Assembly (NCBI GenBank): GCA_040757575.1
Contig: JBFLXA010000006.1
Span: 62,001 to 126,000, forward strand
Length of the DNA stretch: 64,000 bases
Direction: 5' to 3'
From: PFJX01 sp040757575
GTDB taxonomy: Bacteria > Pseudomonadota > Gammaproteobacteria > Burkholderiales > Thiobacillaceae
Numbering within the stretch: position 1 is the stretch's first letter; each line of letters begins with the position of its first letter. Both the position numbers and the translations under genes were made by a program. Of the stretch, positions 19,043 to 28,584 are shown one piece after another. The notes beneath the pieces were generated by a model. That model had not been told where the DNA came from and made no database searches. It worked only from the letters and a program-made list of their open reading frames with translations.

Positions 19043-20542
19043 ATGGCCATGAAGTCACAGCATTTGCCGGGCTGGCACACGCCCCGCTTGACACAACACG
19101 CAGCTCCGATGCAGCAACGGTCGAGGGGCGCACGCCATGTATTGCTGGTGCTGCCGGCAGGAGATGACTGGCTTGAGGCCCCCGAGGCCGACGTGGCCCG
19201 GGCCGTACTGAAGCGCAAGGACCTGAAGGCGGCCAGCCTGGCCAAAACGCCCCTGGTGACCGAGTTGGCCGGCGGCTGTCTGGCGGTCTGGCTGCGCCTG
19301 GACCCGGCCGCAGATGCATTTGCCTGGCACACCCACCTGCGCCAGGGCTTGAAGACCCTGCTGGCGGAGCATCCGGAAAACCTGGATATCGCCTGCTATG
19401 GTGATCGGGACTTCCGGGATCGGGCTGCCCGGACGGCGGCCTATGTGGCCGGCCTCAACGCCACGGTCATGCCCCGCTGGAAGGCGGAGAAGGGCGGCAT
19501 GCCCCTGGAAAGGGTGACCCTGTATGGGGTGTCCGGCCTGGATCTGGGTCGGGAATGGGCCCTGGCGGAGGGCAATGCCCTCTGCCGCCAGCTCACCGTG
19601 CTGCCCCCGAACATGCTGACGCCGGCCAGTTACCGGGCCCAGGTGCGCAACCTGGCAAAAGGCTGTGGCTGGACGCTGGACGAATATGACGTCAAGCGCC
19701 TGAAACGACTCAAGGCCGGTGCCTTTCTGGCGGTGGCCAGAGGCAGTGGCCATGAGGACGCGGCGATCGTGAAACTTGGTTACAAGGGACAAGGGGCAAG
19801 GGGCAAGGCGAGTACGGTGGCTCTGGTGGGCAAGGGTATCTGTTTCGATACCGGTGGCCATAACCTCAAGCCGGCCCGCTACATGCACAACATGCACGAT
19901 GACATGAACGGTTCCGCCGTGGCCCTGGGCATCCTGCTGGCGGCCACCCGGCTGAAACTGCCGGTGAACCTGGAGGTCTGGCTGGCCATTGCCCAGAATC
20001 ATCTGTCCCCCGAGGCCTACACCCAGAACGAAGTGGTAACAGCTATGAATGGCACCACGATCGAAATCGTCCATACGGATGCGGAAGGCCGCATGGTGCT
20101 TGCGGATACCCTGTGTCTGGCGGCCCGGGAAAAACCGGCTGCCATCCTGGATTTCGCCACCCTCACGGGCAGCATGACGGTGGCCCTGGGGGAGCGCATG
20201 TGCGGCGTGATCGGCAATCGCCCGGCCTTGCTGGACCAGGCCGCCGCCGCCGCCCAGGCAAGCGGCGAGCGGGTAGTGGCCTTCCCCATGCCGGAAGACT
20301 ACGACGAGGTCCTGGATTCCACCGTGGCGGACGTGAAGCAATGCACCCTGGACGGCGAGGCGGACCACATCCTGGCAGCCCGTTTTTTAAGCCGCTTTGT
20401 AGGGGATACCCCCTGGTTGCACATGGACCTCTCCGCCAGCCGCTGCAAGGGCGGCCTGGGGGCGGTGGGCACCGACATCACCGGTTTCGGTGTGGCCTGG
20501 GGATTGTCGATGCTGGACGGCCTGATCGCGCCGGCCTCCTGA
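19043..20542 (+). CDS. Leucyl aminopeptidase family protein (M17)
   Basis: 499 residues. AAAGGA precedes two candidate ATGs at 19043 and 19049. The catalytic domain has GKGICFDTGGHNLKPARYMH with the metal-binding Lys/Asp, the second Asp in HDDMNGSAVA, and HTDAEGRMVLADTL, the family signature with His replacing its first Asn. The metal ligands Asp and Glu and the catalytic Arg remain. M17 enzymes remove N-terminal residues from peptides and are hexameric. It differs from canonical PepA around the metal site (GGHNLKP, DDMNGSA) and belongs to a divergent branch. Residues near 246-256 (YKGQGARGKAS) come from a heptad repeat. Confidence 0.87.
   Translation: MAMKSQHLPGWHTPRLTQHAAPMQQRSRGARHVLLVLPAGDDWLEAPEADVARAVLKRKDLKAASLAKTPLVTELAGGCLAVWLRLDPAADAFAWHTHLRQGLKTLLAEHPENLDIACYGDRDFRDRAARTAAYVAGLNATVMPRWKAEKGGMPLERVTLYGVSGLDLGREWALAEGNALCRQLTVLPPNMLTPASYRAQVRNLAKGCGWTLDEYDVKRLKRLKAGAFLAVARGSGHEDAAIVKLGYKGQGARGKASTVALVGKGICFDTGGHNLKPARYMHNMHDDMNGSAVALGILLAATRLKLPVNLEVWLAIAQNHLSPEAYTQNEVVTAMNGTTIEIVHTDAEGRMVLADTLCLAAREKPAAILDFATLTGSMTVALGERMCGVIGNRPALLDQAAAAAQASGERVVAFPMPEDYDEVLDSTVADVKQCTLDGEADHILAARFLSRFVGDTPWLHMDLSASRCKGGLGAVGTDITGFGVAWGLSMLDGLIAPAS
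19782..19809 (+). repeat. Four purine heptads within the aminopeptidase gene
   Basis: ACAAGGG, ACAAGGG, GCAAGGG, GCAAGGC in tandem. The opposite pyrimidine arm seen elsewhere is absent. It encodes a short Gly/Lys loop ahead of the catalytic GKGICFDTGG segment. Confidence 0.7.
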
Positions 20543-20914
20543 TCAGGGCGTCGAGGCCGCGCGGTTCGGCTCCTGGCTGGCGAAATAGGCGGCCACGGCT
20601 AACAGATCCACCTCGTCGAAGGTTTGCAACAGCAGGGTCATGGCGGGCTGGAATCGGTCTGCCCGCTGGAACCGGCCCAGTTCATAGAGCAGGTCATCCT
20701 GGGCGCGGCCACCGATGACGGGCATTTCCGCTGCCTGGCGCTGGCCTTCCAGGCCGTGGCAGGTGGTGCAGGGGCGGGCCATCTCGCGGCCGGTGGCCAG
20801 CAGATCTTCTTGGTCCGATGCCATGGCGGAGCTGGCGCAGGCCGCCAGCAGGGTCACGGCAAGCAGGCGAGAACAGCGGCAACGGGCCGATAAGGTGGAA
20901 CAACTGAGAAACAT
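20543..20914 (-). CDS. Small exported cytochrome c
   Basis: 123 residues from the ATG at 20914; the frame is open further upstream, but only this start gives an export signal. The signal region is MFLSCSTLSARCRCSRLLAVTLLAACASSAMA. It contains LAAC, so it could be either a lipoprotein signal or a Sec signal cut after AMA. Heme motif CTTCH is at residues 49-53 and a later Met in FQPAMT could be the sixth ligand, as in c553/c4-type class I cytochromes. It is an electron carrier; the partner is unknown. It abuts the aminopeptidase stop in convergent orientation with no gap. Confidence 0.75.
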   Translation of the reverse strand: MFLSCSTLSARCRCSRLLAVTLLAACASSAMASDQEDLLATGREMARPCTTCHGLEGQRQAAEMPVIGGRAQDDLLYELGRFQRADRFQPAMTLLLQTFDEVDLLAVAAYFASQEPNRAASTP

Positions 20915-21065
20915 GGGAAATTGTCGGTCAGGCAGGAAGCGATGGTGCCGAGGTTGGCACGTCCGGCCCTGCCCGTAAACACCCGTCAGGGAATCATCCT
21001 GATCGCCCTGGGTAACGTCCATGTAGGAGTGTCGTTGCCATTCACCCCAGTGGTGATTTGCGCGA

Positions 21066-23720
21066 TCAGCGCAACTGGCGTCTGTCCCTGAGCCAGTCTT
21101 CCAGTTCCTGCTCAGGCATGGGTTTGGCAAAGTGGTAGCCCTGCAGGGTCTGTACACCCAGGTCCACCAGCCGCCGGGCCGTTTCCTCGTCCTCCACGCC
21201 TTCCGCCACGGTGGCCAATCCCAGGGCCTGGGACATGCCGATGATGGCCTGGATGAGCTGGGCGCCCTGGGTGTCCCGCACGCGGCGGGAGAAGGACATG
21301 TCGATCTTCAGTTCGTCCACGGGCATTTCGTGGAGTTGGGACAGGGAGCTGTAGCCCACACCGAAGTCATCGATGGCCAGTTTGAACCCTGCCTGATGCA
21401 GGGCCCGCAGTCGTTCCTTGGCATAGTCCACCTCACCCATAGCCACGCTTTCGGTGATCTCCAGCATGATGCGCTCTGGTTTGATGCCGGCGATACGGGC
21501 ATCGCGCAGCAGGCGTTCGATGCAATCTGGCATGTACAGCTGGCGCTTGGAAATGTTGACGGCCAGCAACAGGTCATGGCCGCTGTCCCGTAGCCGGCGC
21601 CCCACGGTGAGGGTGTGGGCAAGGATCAGGTCGCCCAGCTCGGCGATGAGCCCCAGGTTTTCCGCCATGGGGATGAAGGTGGCGGGGGGAATCCAACCCA
21701 GGTCGGCATCGTGCCAGCGGGCCAGGGCTTCCAGACCCATAGGCTCGCCGGTGCGTCCGTCCACCAGGGGCTGGAACCAGGGCTGGATATCGCCATGACT
21801 GATGGCGGCGCTGAGTTTGTTCTGAATGTAGAGCTCTTTCTTGCCCAGGCCCTTGCGGGTCATGTCGGAGAAGAACTGCACCGTATTACGCCCCTGGGCT
21901 TTGGCGTAGAACATGGCCCGGTCGGCTTCGGATAGGAGGACTTCCATGTTTTCCCCGTCATCCGGAAAAATGGAGAAGCCCATGCTGAAGGTCACTGCCA
22001 GGTTCTGGCCTTCGATGCGCACGGCATCCCGGCTGACTCCGGCCAGTTTATCCGCCACCATGCGGACATCCTCTATGGAGTCCATGCCGGGCAGCAGGAC
22101 CACGAATTCATCTCCACCCCAGCGGGCCAGGGTGTCCACACCGCGCAGGGTGGCTCGAAGGTTCTCAGAGAAATTGACCAGGAGCTTGTCGCCGAACTTG
22201 TGGCCCAGCACGTCGTTGACGTTCTTGAAATGGTCCAGGTCGATGAAGCCTATGCCCACCTTGTTGCGTTCCCGGGTGGCCATGCGCAGGGCCAGCTTGA
22301 TGCGGTCTTCCAGCAGGATGCGGTTGGGCAGGCGGGTCAGGGCGTCGTGCAGGGCCATGTGGGTGATGTGCTTTTCCTGCAAATAGATCTGGGTCACATC
22401 CCGCAGTACACCGCGAACCCGTGTGACCGGATTGTCTGCCGGCACGAACCGGCATTCCAGCCAGGTTCCCGCCCGCTGGGGAGCCGCAAGGCGCAGGCGG
22501 ACGTTGATCTGGGCTTTGGCCCCGGAAAACAGTTCTGAAATCTGGTGCTTCAGGCCTTCGCCGTCTTCCGGGTCCAGGCTGTCGTAGAGGTTTCCCCGGG
22601 GGGGCTCCAGGCCCGACAGGCGGCTCCAGGCGGGGGAATGTCGCACCAGGCGGCCTTGCCAGTCCAATTCCACGACCGCTTCTTCCAGGATGTCCAGGGT
22701 TTGCAGATAGGCGCGGTTTTCCTCGTCCCGGGCTTGGCTGGAATGCATCAGTTCCAGCAGGGCCGTGCTGAGGATGGCGAGTTCGTCTGCGTTCTCCTGG
22801 CGGTGTTGGAGACGACGCTGCAATTCGGCATCGATGGCATGGGTCTGCTGGAAGTGATTCACCAGGGTAGACAGGTTTTCTATGCGGCTGACATTGCGGC
22901 GCAACCATTCCCCGAATACGGCATAAAGGCCCATTGCCATGGCGGATGCCAGGGCAATGGCCGCCAGGGCGAACTGGCTGGGAGAAATGGCCGCGGGCAG
23001 TTGATGGTCGATGTGCAGGCGTACCCTGGGAGGCAATAGCATGACTTCACCTCCGCTCCCCGTGGGGTGACGGGAGGCGTCGGCGTCCTGGTCGGTTCGG
23101 TTTGTCAGGCTGGCATTGATGTTGCCGGTGGAGCTGGCCAGGATTTGTTCATTCACCAGAAGCCGCACTTCGATTTGTGGGGCGGCCAGATTTGCCATCA
23201 AGCGATTGTCAGCGGGTTTGCTGAGCAGCAGGACGCCGTGTCCTCCCTCCAGGCCAAGCCATAGGGGAGCGGCGTGGATCCGCACCAGGGCACGTCCGTC
23301 CGGCGCGAGCTGCCAGGCAGGCAGTGACGCAGAAGGCGGATCCAGGGGCGGCCCCAGGGAAAAAACGGGTTTTCCCTGGTTATCCAGTATGGCCAGTGAG
23401 GAGAATTCCAGGCTCTCGCCAAAGGCTACCAGATAGGCCCGCAAGCGGATCCAGCGTTCCGCGCCACCCGCCTCCAGGGTTCGGTTGAGGGTGATCTGGG
23501 TGGCCAGAGCTTCCGTCTCTCTCTGCCAGCCCTGGGTCAGGGTGGAGAGTCGCTGTTCGGTGGCCAGTACGGCAGATTCCGTGAGGGTGCGCAGGAGGCG
23601 GTCGTTGGCCAGGTGCCAGGCCAGCCAGAACAGGGCGGCCGATACGCTGCCGATGACCAGGAAGACAGCCAGGAAACGGGTGACAACCTGTTTCCTGAGG
23701 GAGCGGGCAGGCAGGCTCAT
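21066..23720 (-). CDS. Membrane GGDEF-EAL protein with PAS domain (c-di-GMP metabolism)
   Basis: 884 residues from the ATG at 23720 (MSLPARSLRKQVV), which forms an ATGA overlap with the upstream gene; an in-frame ATG also exists at 23738. TM1 (about 14-36), a periplasmic domain (40-245), TM2 (about 253-273), a coiled linker, PAS (about 335-450), GGDEF (about 455-620) with intact GGDEF in ARWGGDEFVVL, then EAL with intact EAL in LEALARWHD plus DDFGVGYSS. Both synthesis and hydrolysis of c-di-GMP look possible. Coupling to a periplasmic binding protein suggests that protein is its input. Confidence 0.93.
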   Translation of the reverse strand: MSLPARSLRKQVVTRFLAVFLVIGSVSAALFWLAWHLANDRLLRTLTESAVLATEQRLSTLTQGWQRETEALATQITLNRTLEAGGAERWIRLRAYLVAFGESLEFSSLAILDNQGKPVFSLGPPLDPPSASLPAWQLAPDGRALVRIHAAPLWLGLEGGHGVLLLSKPADNRLMANLAAPQIEVRLLVNEQILASSTGNINASLTNRTDQDADASRHPTGSGGEVMLLPPRVRLHIDHQLPAAISPSQFALAAIALASAMAMGLYAVFGEWLRRNVSRIENLSTLVNHFQQTHAIDAELQRRLQHRQENADELAILSTALLELMHSSQARDEENRAYLQTLDILEEAVVELDWQGRLVRHSPAWSRLSGLEPPRGNLYDSLDPEDGEGLKHQISELFSGAKAQINVRLRLAAPQRAGTWLECRFVPADNPVTRVRGVLRDVTQIYLQEKHITHMALHDALTRLPNRILLEDRIKLALRMATRERNKVGIGFIDLDHFKNVNDVLGHKFGDKLLVNFSENLRATLRGVDTLARWGGDEFVVLLPGMDSIEDVRMVADKLAGVSRDAVRIEGQNLAVTFSMGFSIFPDDGENMEVLLSEADRAMFYAKAQGRNTVQFFSDMTRKGLGKKELYIQNKLSAAISHGDIQPWFQPLVDGRTGEPMGLEALARWHDADLGWIPPATFIPMAENLGLIAELGDLILAHTLTVGRRLRDSGHDLLLAVNISKRQLYMPDCIERLLRDARIAGIKPERIMLEITESVAMGEVDYAKERLRALHQAGFKLAIDDFGVGYSSLSQLHEMPVDELKIDMSFSRRVRDTQGAQLIQAIIGMSQALGLATVAEGVEDEETARRLVDLGVQTLQGYHFAKPMPEQELEDWLRDRRQLR

Positions 23721-24757
23721 GGCCTGATGCCCACCCATTGTGGGGCAATGAGCCCGGTCAGGTCCGGAGCGGATGGCAGGGTGTGGATACGTTGCATGAG
23801 TGTGGCCGTGCCGCGGAGTTGCTCTTCACTGAACACGCCATCCGGACTGAACATGGTCTTGTTCTTTTCAAGGGCCAGGATCATCGCGTTCCTTGCCTTG
23901 GTGTCGGATATACCCAGGCGGTCCACGATGTCATTGGGGCTGTGGGTTTGCATCCATCTCAGGGTGCGGATCAGGGCGGCCACCATGCGGTTGACTTTGC
24001 CCGCCTGCCGCTGGATCACGTCCTGACGGGTGGTCAGCTGGGTGTAGAGAAACAGGCTGCCCAAGTACTGGCGGGTGGTGGCCGGATCGTGCAGGTCTGC
24101 CAGGCGATAGGCGATTCCTTCCTTTTCCAGCAGGGATGCAGCCGGTTCGTTGGCGATAATGGCGTCTGCCACGCCACTCAGCAGGGATGCGGCATAGCTG
24201 TCGTGCTGCTGCCCCGTATTGATGAAATTCACCTCCTTGGCCGTAACGCCATCCTTGAGGAGGATGAATTCGGCAACATGCTGCCCCGTGGATTTTCCTG
24301 CCTTGCTGGCTGTGTGAATGCCGACAGTACGGCCTCGAAGATCCCGAGGGGACTTCACCCGGTCCTTCAGGCGGTTGCTGGCCATCAGGGTGTAGGCGGG
24401 TACCTGGACCATGCTGGCCACCGAATAGGCCTTGCCTTCGATCTGCCGGGTTTCCGCCAGGGCGGACATGCCCAGGGCGGCGAAATCGCTGTTTCTGCCG
24501 AGCAGATCCTTGAGGGCCAGGGGGCCGCCGCCAAAATAGCGGATCGAAAGCTGGATACCCTCTGCCTTGTCCGCGCCGATGCGGGGCATCAGTTCCAGGG
24601 GAAGCATGGGCAGGGCACCGGGGCCGGGCATGGCTACGGTGACAGGTATTGGAGCGGGGCCGGCCAGGGCCTGTCCCCAGGCCGCCAGGATCAGGCAGAA
24701 GAGGGAAAGGCGCGCCAGCAGGGACTCCACGGCACTTGCAATATATATATGGCCCAT
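23717..24757 (-). CDS. Periplasmic substrate-binding protein (NMT1/SsuA-like), probable sensor partner
   Basis: 346 residues with a signal peptide (LSLFCLILAAWGQALA). The body has the type 2 periplasmic-binding fold of NMT1/SsuA-like proteins: FAALGMSALAE, the hinge DLRGRTVGIHTASKAGKSTGQHVAEF, and GVADAIIANEPAASLLEKEGIAYRLAD. Such proteins normally feed an ABC importer for sulfonates, nitrate or pyrimidine precursors. No permease or ATPase gene is nearby; the next gene, overlapping by 4 nt, is a GGDEF-EAL protein. A role in ligand sensing for c-di-GMP control is therefore likely. The start is uncertain: GTG codons inside the first 15 residues would also give a good signal peptide. Confidence 0.82.
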   Translation of the reverse strand: MGHIYIASAVESLLARLSLFCLILAAWGQALAGPAPIPVTVAMPGPGALPMLPLELMPRIGADKAEGIQLSIRYFGGGPLALKDLLGRNSDFAALGMSALAETRQIEGKAYSVASMVQVPAYTLMASNRLKDRVKSPRDLRGRTVGIHTASKAGKSTGQHVAEFILLKDGVTAKEVNFINTGQQHDSYAASLLSGVADAIIANEPAASLLEKEGIAYRLADLHDPATTRQYLGSLFLYTQLTTRQDVIQRQAGKVNRMVAALIRTLRWMQTHSPNDIVDRLGISDTKARNAMILALEKNKTMFSPDGVFSEEQLRGTATLMQRIHTLPSAPDLTGLIAPQWVGIRP

Positions 24758-24847
24758 GAAGGGGTGCCTCGGCGGTTGGGGAGACAGCTCCGAGGGTTAT
24801 CGGCTGCCGTGCAATAATATTTAGACGATAAATCCATCCCCTTCACC

Positions 24848-25951
24848 ATGTCCGGCAATTCCATCGGTCACCTCTTTACTGTCACTTCCTTCGGCGAGTC
24901 CCATGGTCCGGGCATCGGCTGTGTCGTGGATGGCTGCCCTCCGGGGCTGGCATTGTGCGAAGCGGATATCCAGGGTGACCTGGACCGACGCAAGCCCGGC
25001 ACGTCCCGTCATGTGACCCAGCGGCGGGAATCGGACACGGTGGAAATTCTCTCCGGGGTTTTCGAGGGGCGCACCACGGGCACACCCATCGCCCTGTTGA
25101 TCCGCAACGAGGACCAGCGCAGCAAGGACTACGGCAACATCGCCGAGACCTTCCGGCCGGGCCACGCGGATTACACCTACACCCAGAAATACGGTTTCCG
25201 GGATTACCGGGGTGGCGGCCGTTCCTCTGCCCGGGAGACGGCGGTTCGGGTGGCCGCCGGGGCCATCGCCAAGAAATGGCTGCATGAAAAGTATGGCACG
25301 GTCATCCGGGCCTACCTGGCCCAGCTGGGCCCCATCGAGGTACCCTTCAGGGCCTGGGAGGAACTGGCGGTGGAAGGCAACGCCTTCTTTGCTCCGGACG
25401 CCAGCTATCTGCCCCGCCTGGAAGCCTATATGGATGACCTGCGCAAGGAAGGCGATTCCGTGGGGGCGCGTATCAACGTGGTGGCGGACAACGTGCCCGT
25501 GGGCCTTGGGGAGCCGGTGTACGACCGGCTGGACGCAGACCTGGCCTACGCGCTCATGGGCATCAACGCGGTGAAGGGTGTGGAGATCGGTGCCGGCTTT
25601 GCCTGCGTGGCCCAAAAGGGCACCGAGCACCGGGACGAGCTCACCCCGGCGGGTTTTCTCAGCAACCATGCCGGCGGTGTTCTGGGGGGCATTTCCACGG
25701 GCCAGGCCATCACCGCTTCCATCGCCATCAAACCCACCTCGTCCATCCGCCTGCCTGGGCGTTCCATCAACCTGGCCGGCGAGCCCATCGAGGTGGTGAC
25801 CCACGGCCGTCACGATCCCTGCGTGGGCATTCGCGCCACGCCCATCGCCGAGGCCATGGTGGCCCTGGTGCTCATGGACCATGCCCTGCGCCACCGGGCC
25901 CAGTGCGGTGACGTGACGCCGCCATTCCCGCCCATTCCCGGCCAGGCCTGA
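24848..25951 (+). CDS. aroC: Chorismate synthase
   Basis: 367 residues, E. coli AroC being 361. Family signatures are present: FGESHGPGIGCVVDGCPPG near residues 15-33, the RRGGGRSSARETA-type segment (YRGGGRSSARETAVRVAAG), and GRHDPCVGIRATPIAEAM near the end. It converts 5-enolpyruvylshikimate-3-phosphate to chorismate, the last common step to aromatic amino acids, using reduced FMN. The following MFS gene starts 9 bp downstream and is probably co-transcribed. The trp genes that consume chorismate lie 11 kb further on. Confidence 0.97.
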   Translation: MSGNSIGHLFTVTSFGESHGPGIGCVVDGCPPGLALCEADIQGDLDRRKPGTSRHVTQRRESDTVEILSGVFEGRTTGTPIALLIRNEDQRSKDYGNIAETFRPGHADYTYTQKYGFRDYRGGGRSSARETAVRVAAGAIAKKWLHEKYGTVIRAYLAQLGPIEVPFRAWEELAVEGNAFFAPDASYLPRLEAYMDDLRKEGDSVGARINVVADNVPVGLGEPVYDRLDADLAYALMGINAVKGVEIGAGFACVAQKGTEHRDELTPAGFLSNHAGGVLGGISTGQAITASIAIKPTSSIRLPGRSINLAGEPIEVVTHGRHDPCVGIRATPIAEAMVALVLMDHALRHRAQCGDVTPPFPPIPGQA

Positions 25952-25959
25952 GGGCGTTC

Positions 25960-27129
25960 GTGACCCGGCAGACCGGGGGCGTCCCCTACTGGCGTCTGTC
26001 CGGCTTCTATTTCTTCTATTTCGCCTTCGTCGGCGCCATGGCTCCGTTCTGGGGGCTCTACCTGCATTCCCTGGCCTTCAATGCTTTCCAGATCGGCGTG
26101 CTCATGTCCCTGCTCCAGGTCATGCGCATCTTCGCCCCCAACGTCTGGGGCCATATCGCCGACAAGACCGGCAAGCGGGTAGCCATCGTTCAGACGGCGG
26201 CACTGGTTTGCCTGGTGGCTTTTGTGGGGGTGTTCTGGGCCACGGATTTCTGGTCCCTGTTTCTGGTGATGAGTCTGATCAGCTTCTTCTGGAGCGCGTC
26301 ATTGCCCCTGGTGGAAGCCACCACCTTGTCCCACCTCAAGGACCGTACTGATCGTTACGGCCGCATCCGCCTGTGGGGGTCCGTGGGCTTCATTCTGGTG
26401 GTGGTGGGCCTGGGGGCGGCCCTGGACCACTTTTCCATCCGCCTGGTGCTGTGGGTGGTGCTCGGACTGCTGGTGGGCATCGCGCTGACAGCCAGGGTGA
26501 TGCCCGAAGCGGAAATGGTGCGCCAGGATCAGGAGCACACGCCTTTGGGGCGGGTCGCGCGGCGCCCCGAGGTGTGGGCCCTGATCATCGCCGCCATGCT
26601 CATGGCTGTCGCCCATGGCCCTTACTACACGTTCTTCACCATCCACCTGGTGGAGACGGGCTACAGCAAGACCATTGCGGGCTGGCTGTGGGCACTGGGG
26701 GTGGTATGCGAGATTGGGGTTTTTCTGGTGATGCCCCGAGTGTTTGCCCGGGTGCGACCGGAAACGGTTCTGCTGTTTACTCTTATGGCAGCGGGGTTGC
26801 GGTTCGTGCTGATCGGTTTCCTGGCAGACAACCTGCCGGTGTTACTGTTCGCCCAGTTGCTCCACGCCCTGACCTTCGGTGCTTACCATGCCTCGGCCAT
26901 GGCCCTGGTGCACCGCTATTTCACCGGCCGCAACCAAGCCCGGGGCCAGGCCCTTTACAACAGCCTGGCCTTTGGCGTCGGAGGCACCATCGGCAGCCTT
27001 TATTCCGGAGGCGCCTGGGAGAACCTGGGAAGTGGGGAAACCTTTGCCCTGGCTTCGGGTTTCGCCCTGCTGGCTGCACTGGTGTTTGCCTTGAAAGGCC
27101 GGGCGCCTGCCGCTGAATCTGGCGGCTAG
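25960..27129 (+). CDS. MFS transporter
   Basis: 389 residues, GTG start 8 bp after the aroC stop. About twelve hydrophobic helices can be counted. The first loop has GHIADKTGKRVA, the MFS motif A variant, and the second half begins after a short charged loop near residue 195. It resembles the MFS_1-like/LacY-type branch often annotated as a 3-phenylpropionate or nucleoside carrier; substrate unknown. The proximity to aroC, conserved in several Betaproteobacteria as far as I recall, does not settle its role. Confidence 0.85.
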   Translation: MTRQTGGVPYWRLSGFYFFYFAFVGAMAPFWGLYLHSLAFNAFQIGVLMSLLQVMRIFAPNVWGHIADKTGKRVAIVQTAALVCLVAFVGVFWATDFWSLFLVMSLISFFWSASLPLVEATTLSHLKDRTDRYGRIRLWGSVGFILVVVGLGAALDHFSIRLVLWVVLGLLVGIALTARVMPEAEMVRQDQEHTPLGRVARRPEVWALIIAAMLMAVAHGPYYTFFTIHLVETGYSKTIAGWLWALGVVCEIGVFLVMPRVFARVRPETVLLFTLMAAGLRFVLIGFLADNLPVLLFAQLLHALTFGAYHASAMALVHRYFTGRNQARGQALYNSLAFGVGGTIGSLYSGGAWENLGSGETFALASGFALLAALVFALKGRAPAAESGG

Positions 27130-27177
27130 AGTATTGAAAATGCAATAATTCGCCCCTTTCCGTAACGCAGTTCCGCC

Positions 27178-28584
27178 ATGAGCGCACGCACTCTCTATGA
27201 CAAGCTATGGGACGACCACGTGGTCCACGTGGAGCCGGATGGCACGGCCCTGATCTATATTGACCGGCATCTGGTGCACGAAGTCACCAGTCCCCAGGCC
27301 TTCGAAGGTCTGCGTATGAACGGCCGCAAGCTGTGGCGCATCAACTCCGTGCTGGCTACACCGGACCACAACGTGCCCACAACGGATCGCCAGGCCGGTA
27401 TCGCCGACCCCGTGTCCCGCACCCAGGTGGAAACCCTGGATGCCAACTGTCAGGACTTCGGCCTCAACGAGTTCGGCATGAATGACCGTCGCCAGGGCAT
27501 CGTCCATGTCATCGGCCCGGAGCAAGGCTTTACCCAGCCTGGCGTCACCCTGGTGTGCGGCGATTCCCACACCAGTACCCACGGGGCTTTTGGCGCCCTG
27601 GCCTTCGGCATCGGCACGTCCGAGGTTGAACATGTGCTGGCCACCCAGTGCCTGTGGCAGAAAAAGTCCAAGGCCATGCTGATCAAGGTGGAAGGCAAGC
27701 TGCACACGGGCGTCACTGCCAAGGACATCGTCCTGGCCGTGATCGGCAGGATCGGCACCGCTGGCGGTACCGGCTACGCCATGGAATTCGGCGGCTCCGC
27801 CATCCGTGCCCTATCCATGGAAGGCCGCATGACCCTGTGCAACATGGCCATCGAGGCCGGTGCCCGGGCGGGCCTGGTAGGGGTGGATGACACCACCATC
27901 GACTATCTGCGCGGCAAGCCCCAGGCCCCACAAGGGGTACAGTGGGACCAGGCCGTGGCCTGGTGGTGCACCCTGGTGTCTGATGAGGGGGCCAAGTTTG
28001 ACGCCGTGGTTGAGCTGGATGCCGCCGAAATCCGCCCCCAGGTCACCTGGGGCACCTCCCCGGAGATGGTGGTGCCGGTGGACGGCCGGGTGCCGGATCC
28101 CGCCGAGGCCCCCAGCCCAGTGAAGAAATCCGACTGGGAGCGGGCCCTGCAGTACATGGGGCTGGCACCCCACACCCCCATCAGTCAGATCCGGGTGGAC
28201 AAGGTGTTCATCGGTTCCTGCACAAATTCCCGTATTGAGGATCTGCGCGAGGCCGCCCATGTTGCTAAGGGGCGCAAGGTTGCCGCCAACGTGAAACAGG
28301 CACTGGTGGTGCCGGGCTCGGGCCTTGTGAAAGCCCAAGCGGAGGCGGAAGGTCTGGACAAGATATTTACCGAGGCAGGTTTCGAGTGGCGAGAACCGGG
28401 TTGTTCCATGTGTCTGGCGATGAATGCCGACCGACTGGAACCAGGGGAACGCTGTGCCTCCACGTCGAATCGAAACTTTGAAGGCCGCCAGGGACAGGGG
28501 GGGCGCACCCATCTGGTCAGCCCAGCCATGGCAGCGGCAGCCGCCGTTTTTGGACATTTTGTGGATATTCGTGAGGTGCAATGA
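27178..28584 (+). CDS. leuC: 3-isopropylmalate dehydratase large subunit
   Basis: 468 residues, as in E. coli LeuC (466). The [4Fe-4S] cysteines are visible in FIGSCTNSRIEDLR and in EPGCSMCLAMN, and the substrate-site segment VCGDSHTSTHGAFGALAFGIGTSEVEHV is intact. With LeuD it isomerises 2-isopropylmalate to 3-isopropylmalate in leucine synthesis. A small entericidin-like gene overlaps its stop and separates it from leuD. The short AT-rich region before it (27130-27177) probably carries the leu promoter; no leader peptide with leucine codons is evident. Confidence 0.97.
   Translation: MSARTLYDKLWDDHVVHVEPDGTALIYIDRHLVHEVTSPQAFEGLRMNGRKLWRINSVLATPDHNVPTTDRQAGIADPVSRTQVETLDANCQDFGLNEFGMNDRRQGIVHVIGPEQGFTQPGVTLVCGDSHTSTHGAFGALAFGIGTSEVEHVLATQCLWQKKSKAMLIKVEGKLHTGVTAKDIVLAVIGRIGTAGGTGYAMEFGGSAIRALSMEGRMTLCNMAIEAGARAGLVGVDDTTIDYLRGKPQAPQGVQWDQAVAWWCTLVSDEGAKFDAVVELDAAEIRPQVTWGTSPEMVVPVDGRVPDPAEAPSPVKKSDWERALQYMGLAPHTPISQIRVDKVFIGSCTNSRIEDLREAAHVAKGRKVAANVKQALVVPGSGLVKAQAEAEGLDKIFTEAGFEWREPGCSMCLAMNADRLEPGERCASTSNRNFEGRQGQGGRTHLVSPAMAAAAAVFGHFVDIREVQ

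Noticed and set aside
23720..23738. Longer start (ATG at 23738) for the GGDEF-EAL gene
   Set aside because: The ATGA overlap at 23717-23720 gives a normal coupled start right before the basic, membrane-proximal N-terminus.
27130..27177. Leucine attenuator leader before leuC
   Set aside because: No short peptide with clustered Leu codons and no competing hairpins could be drawn.
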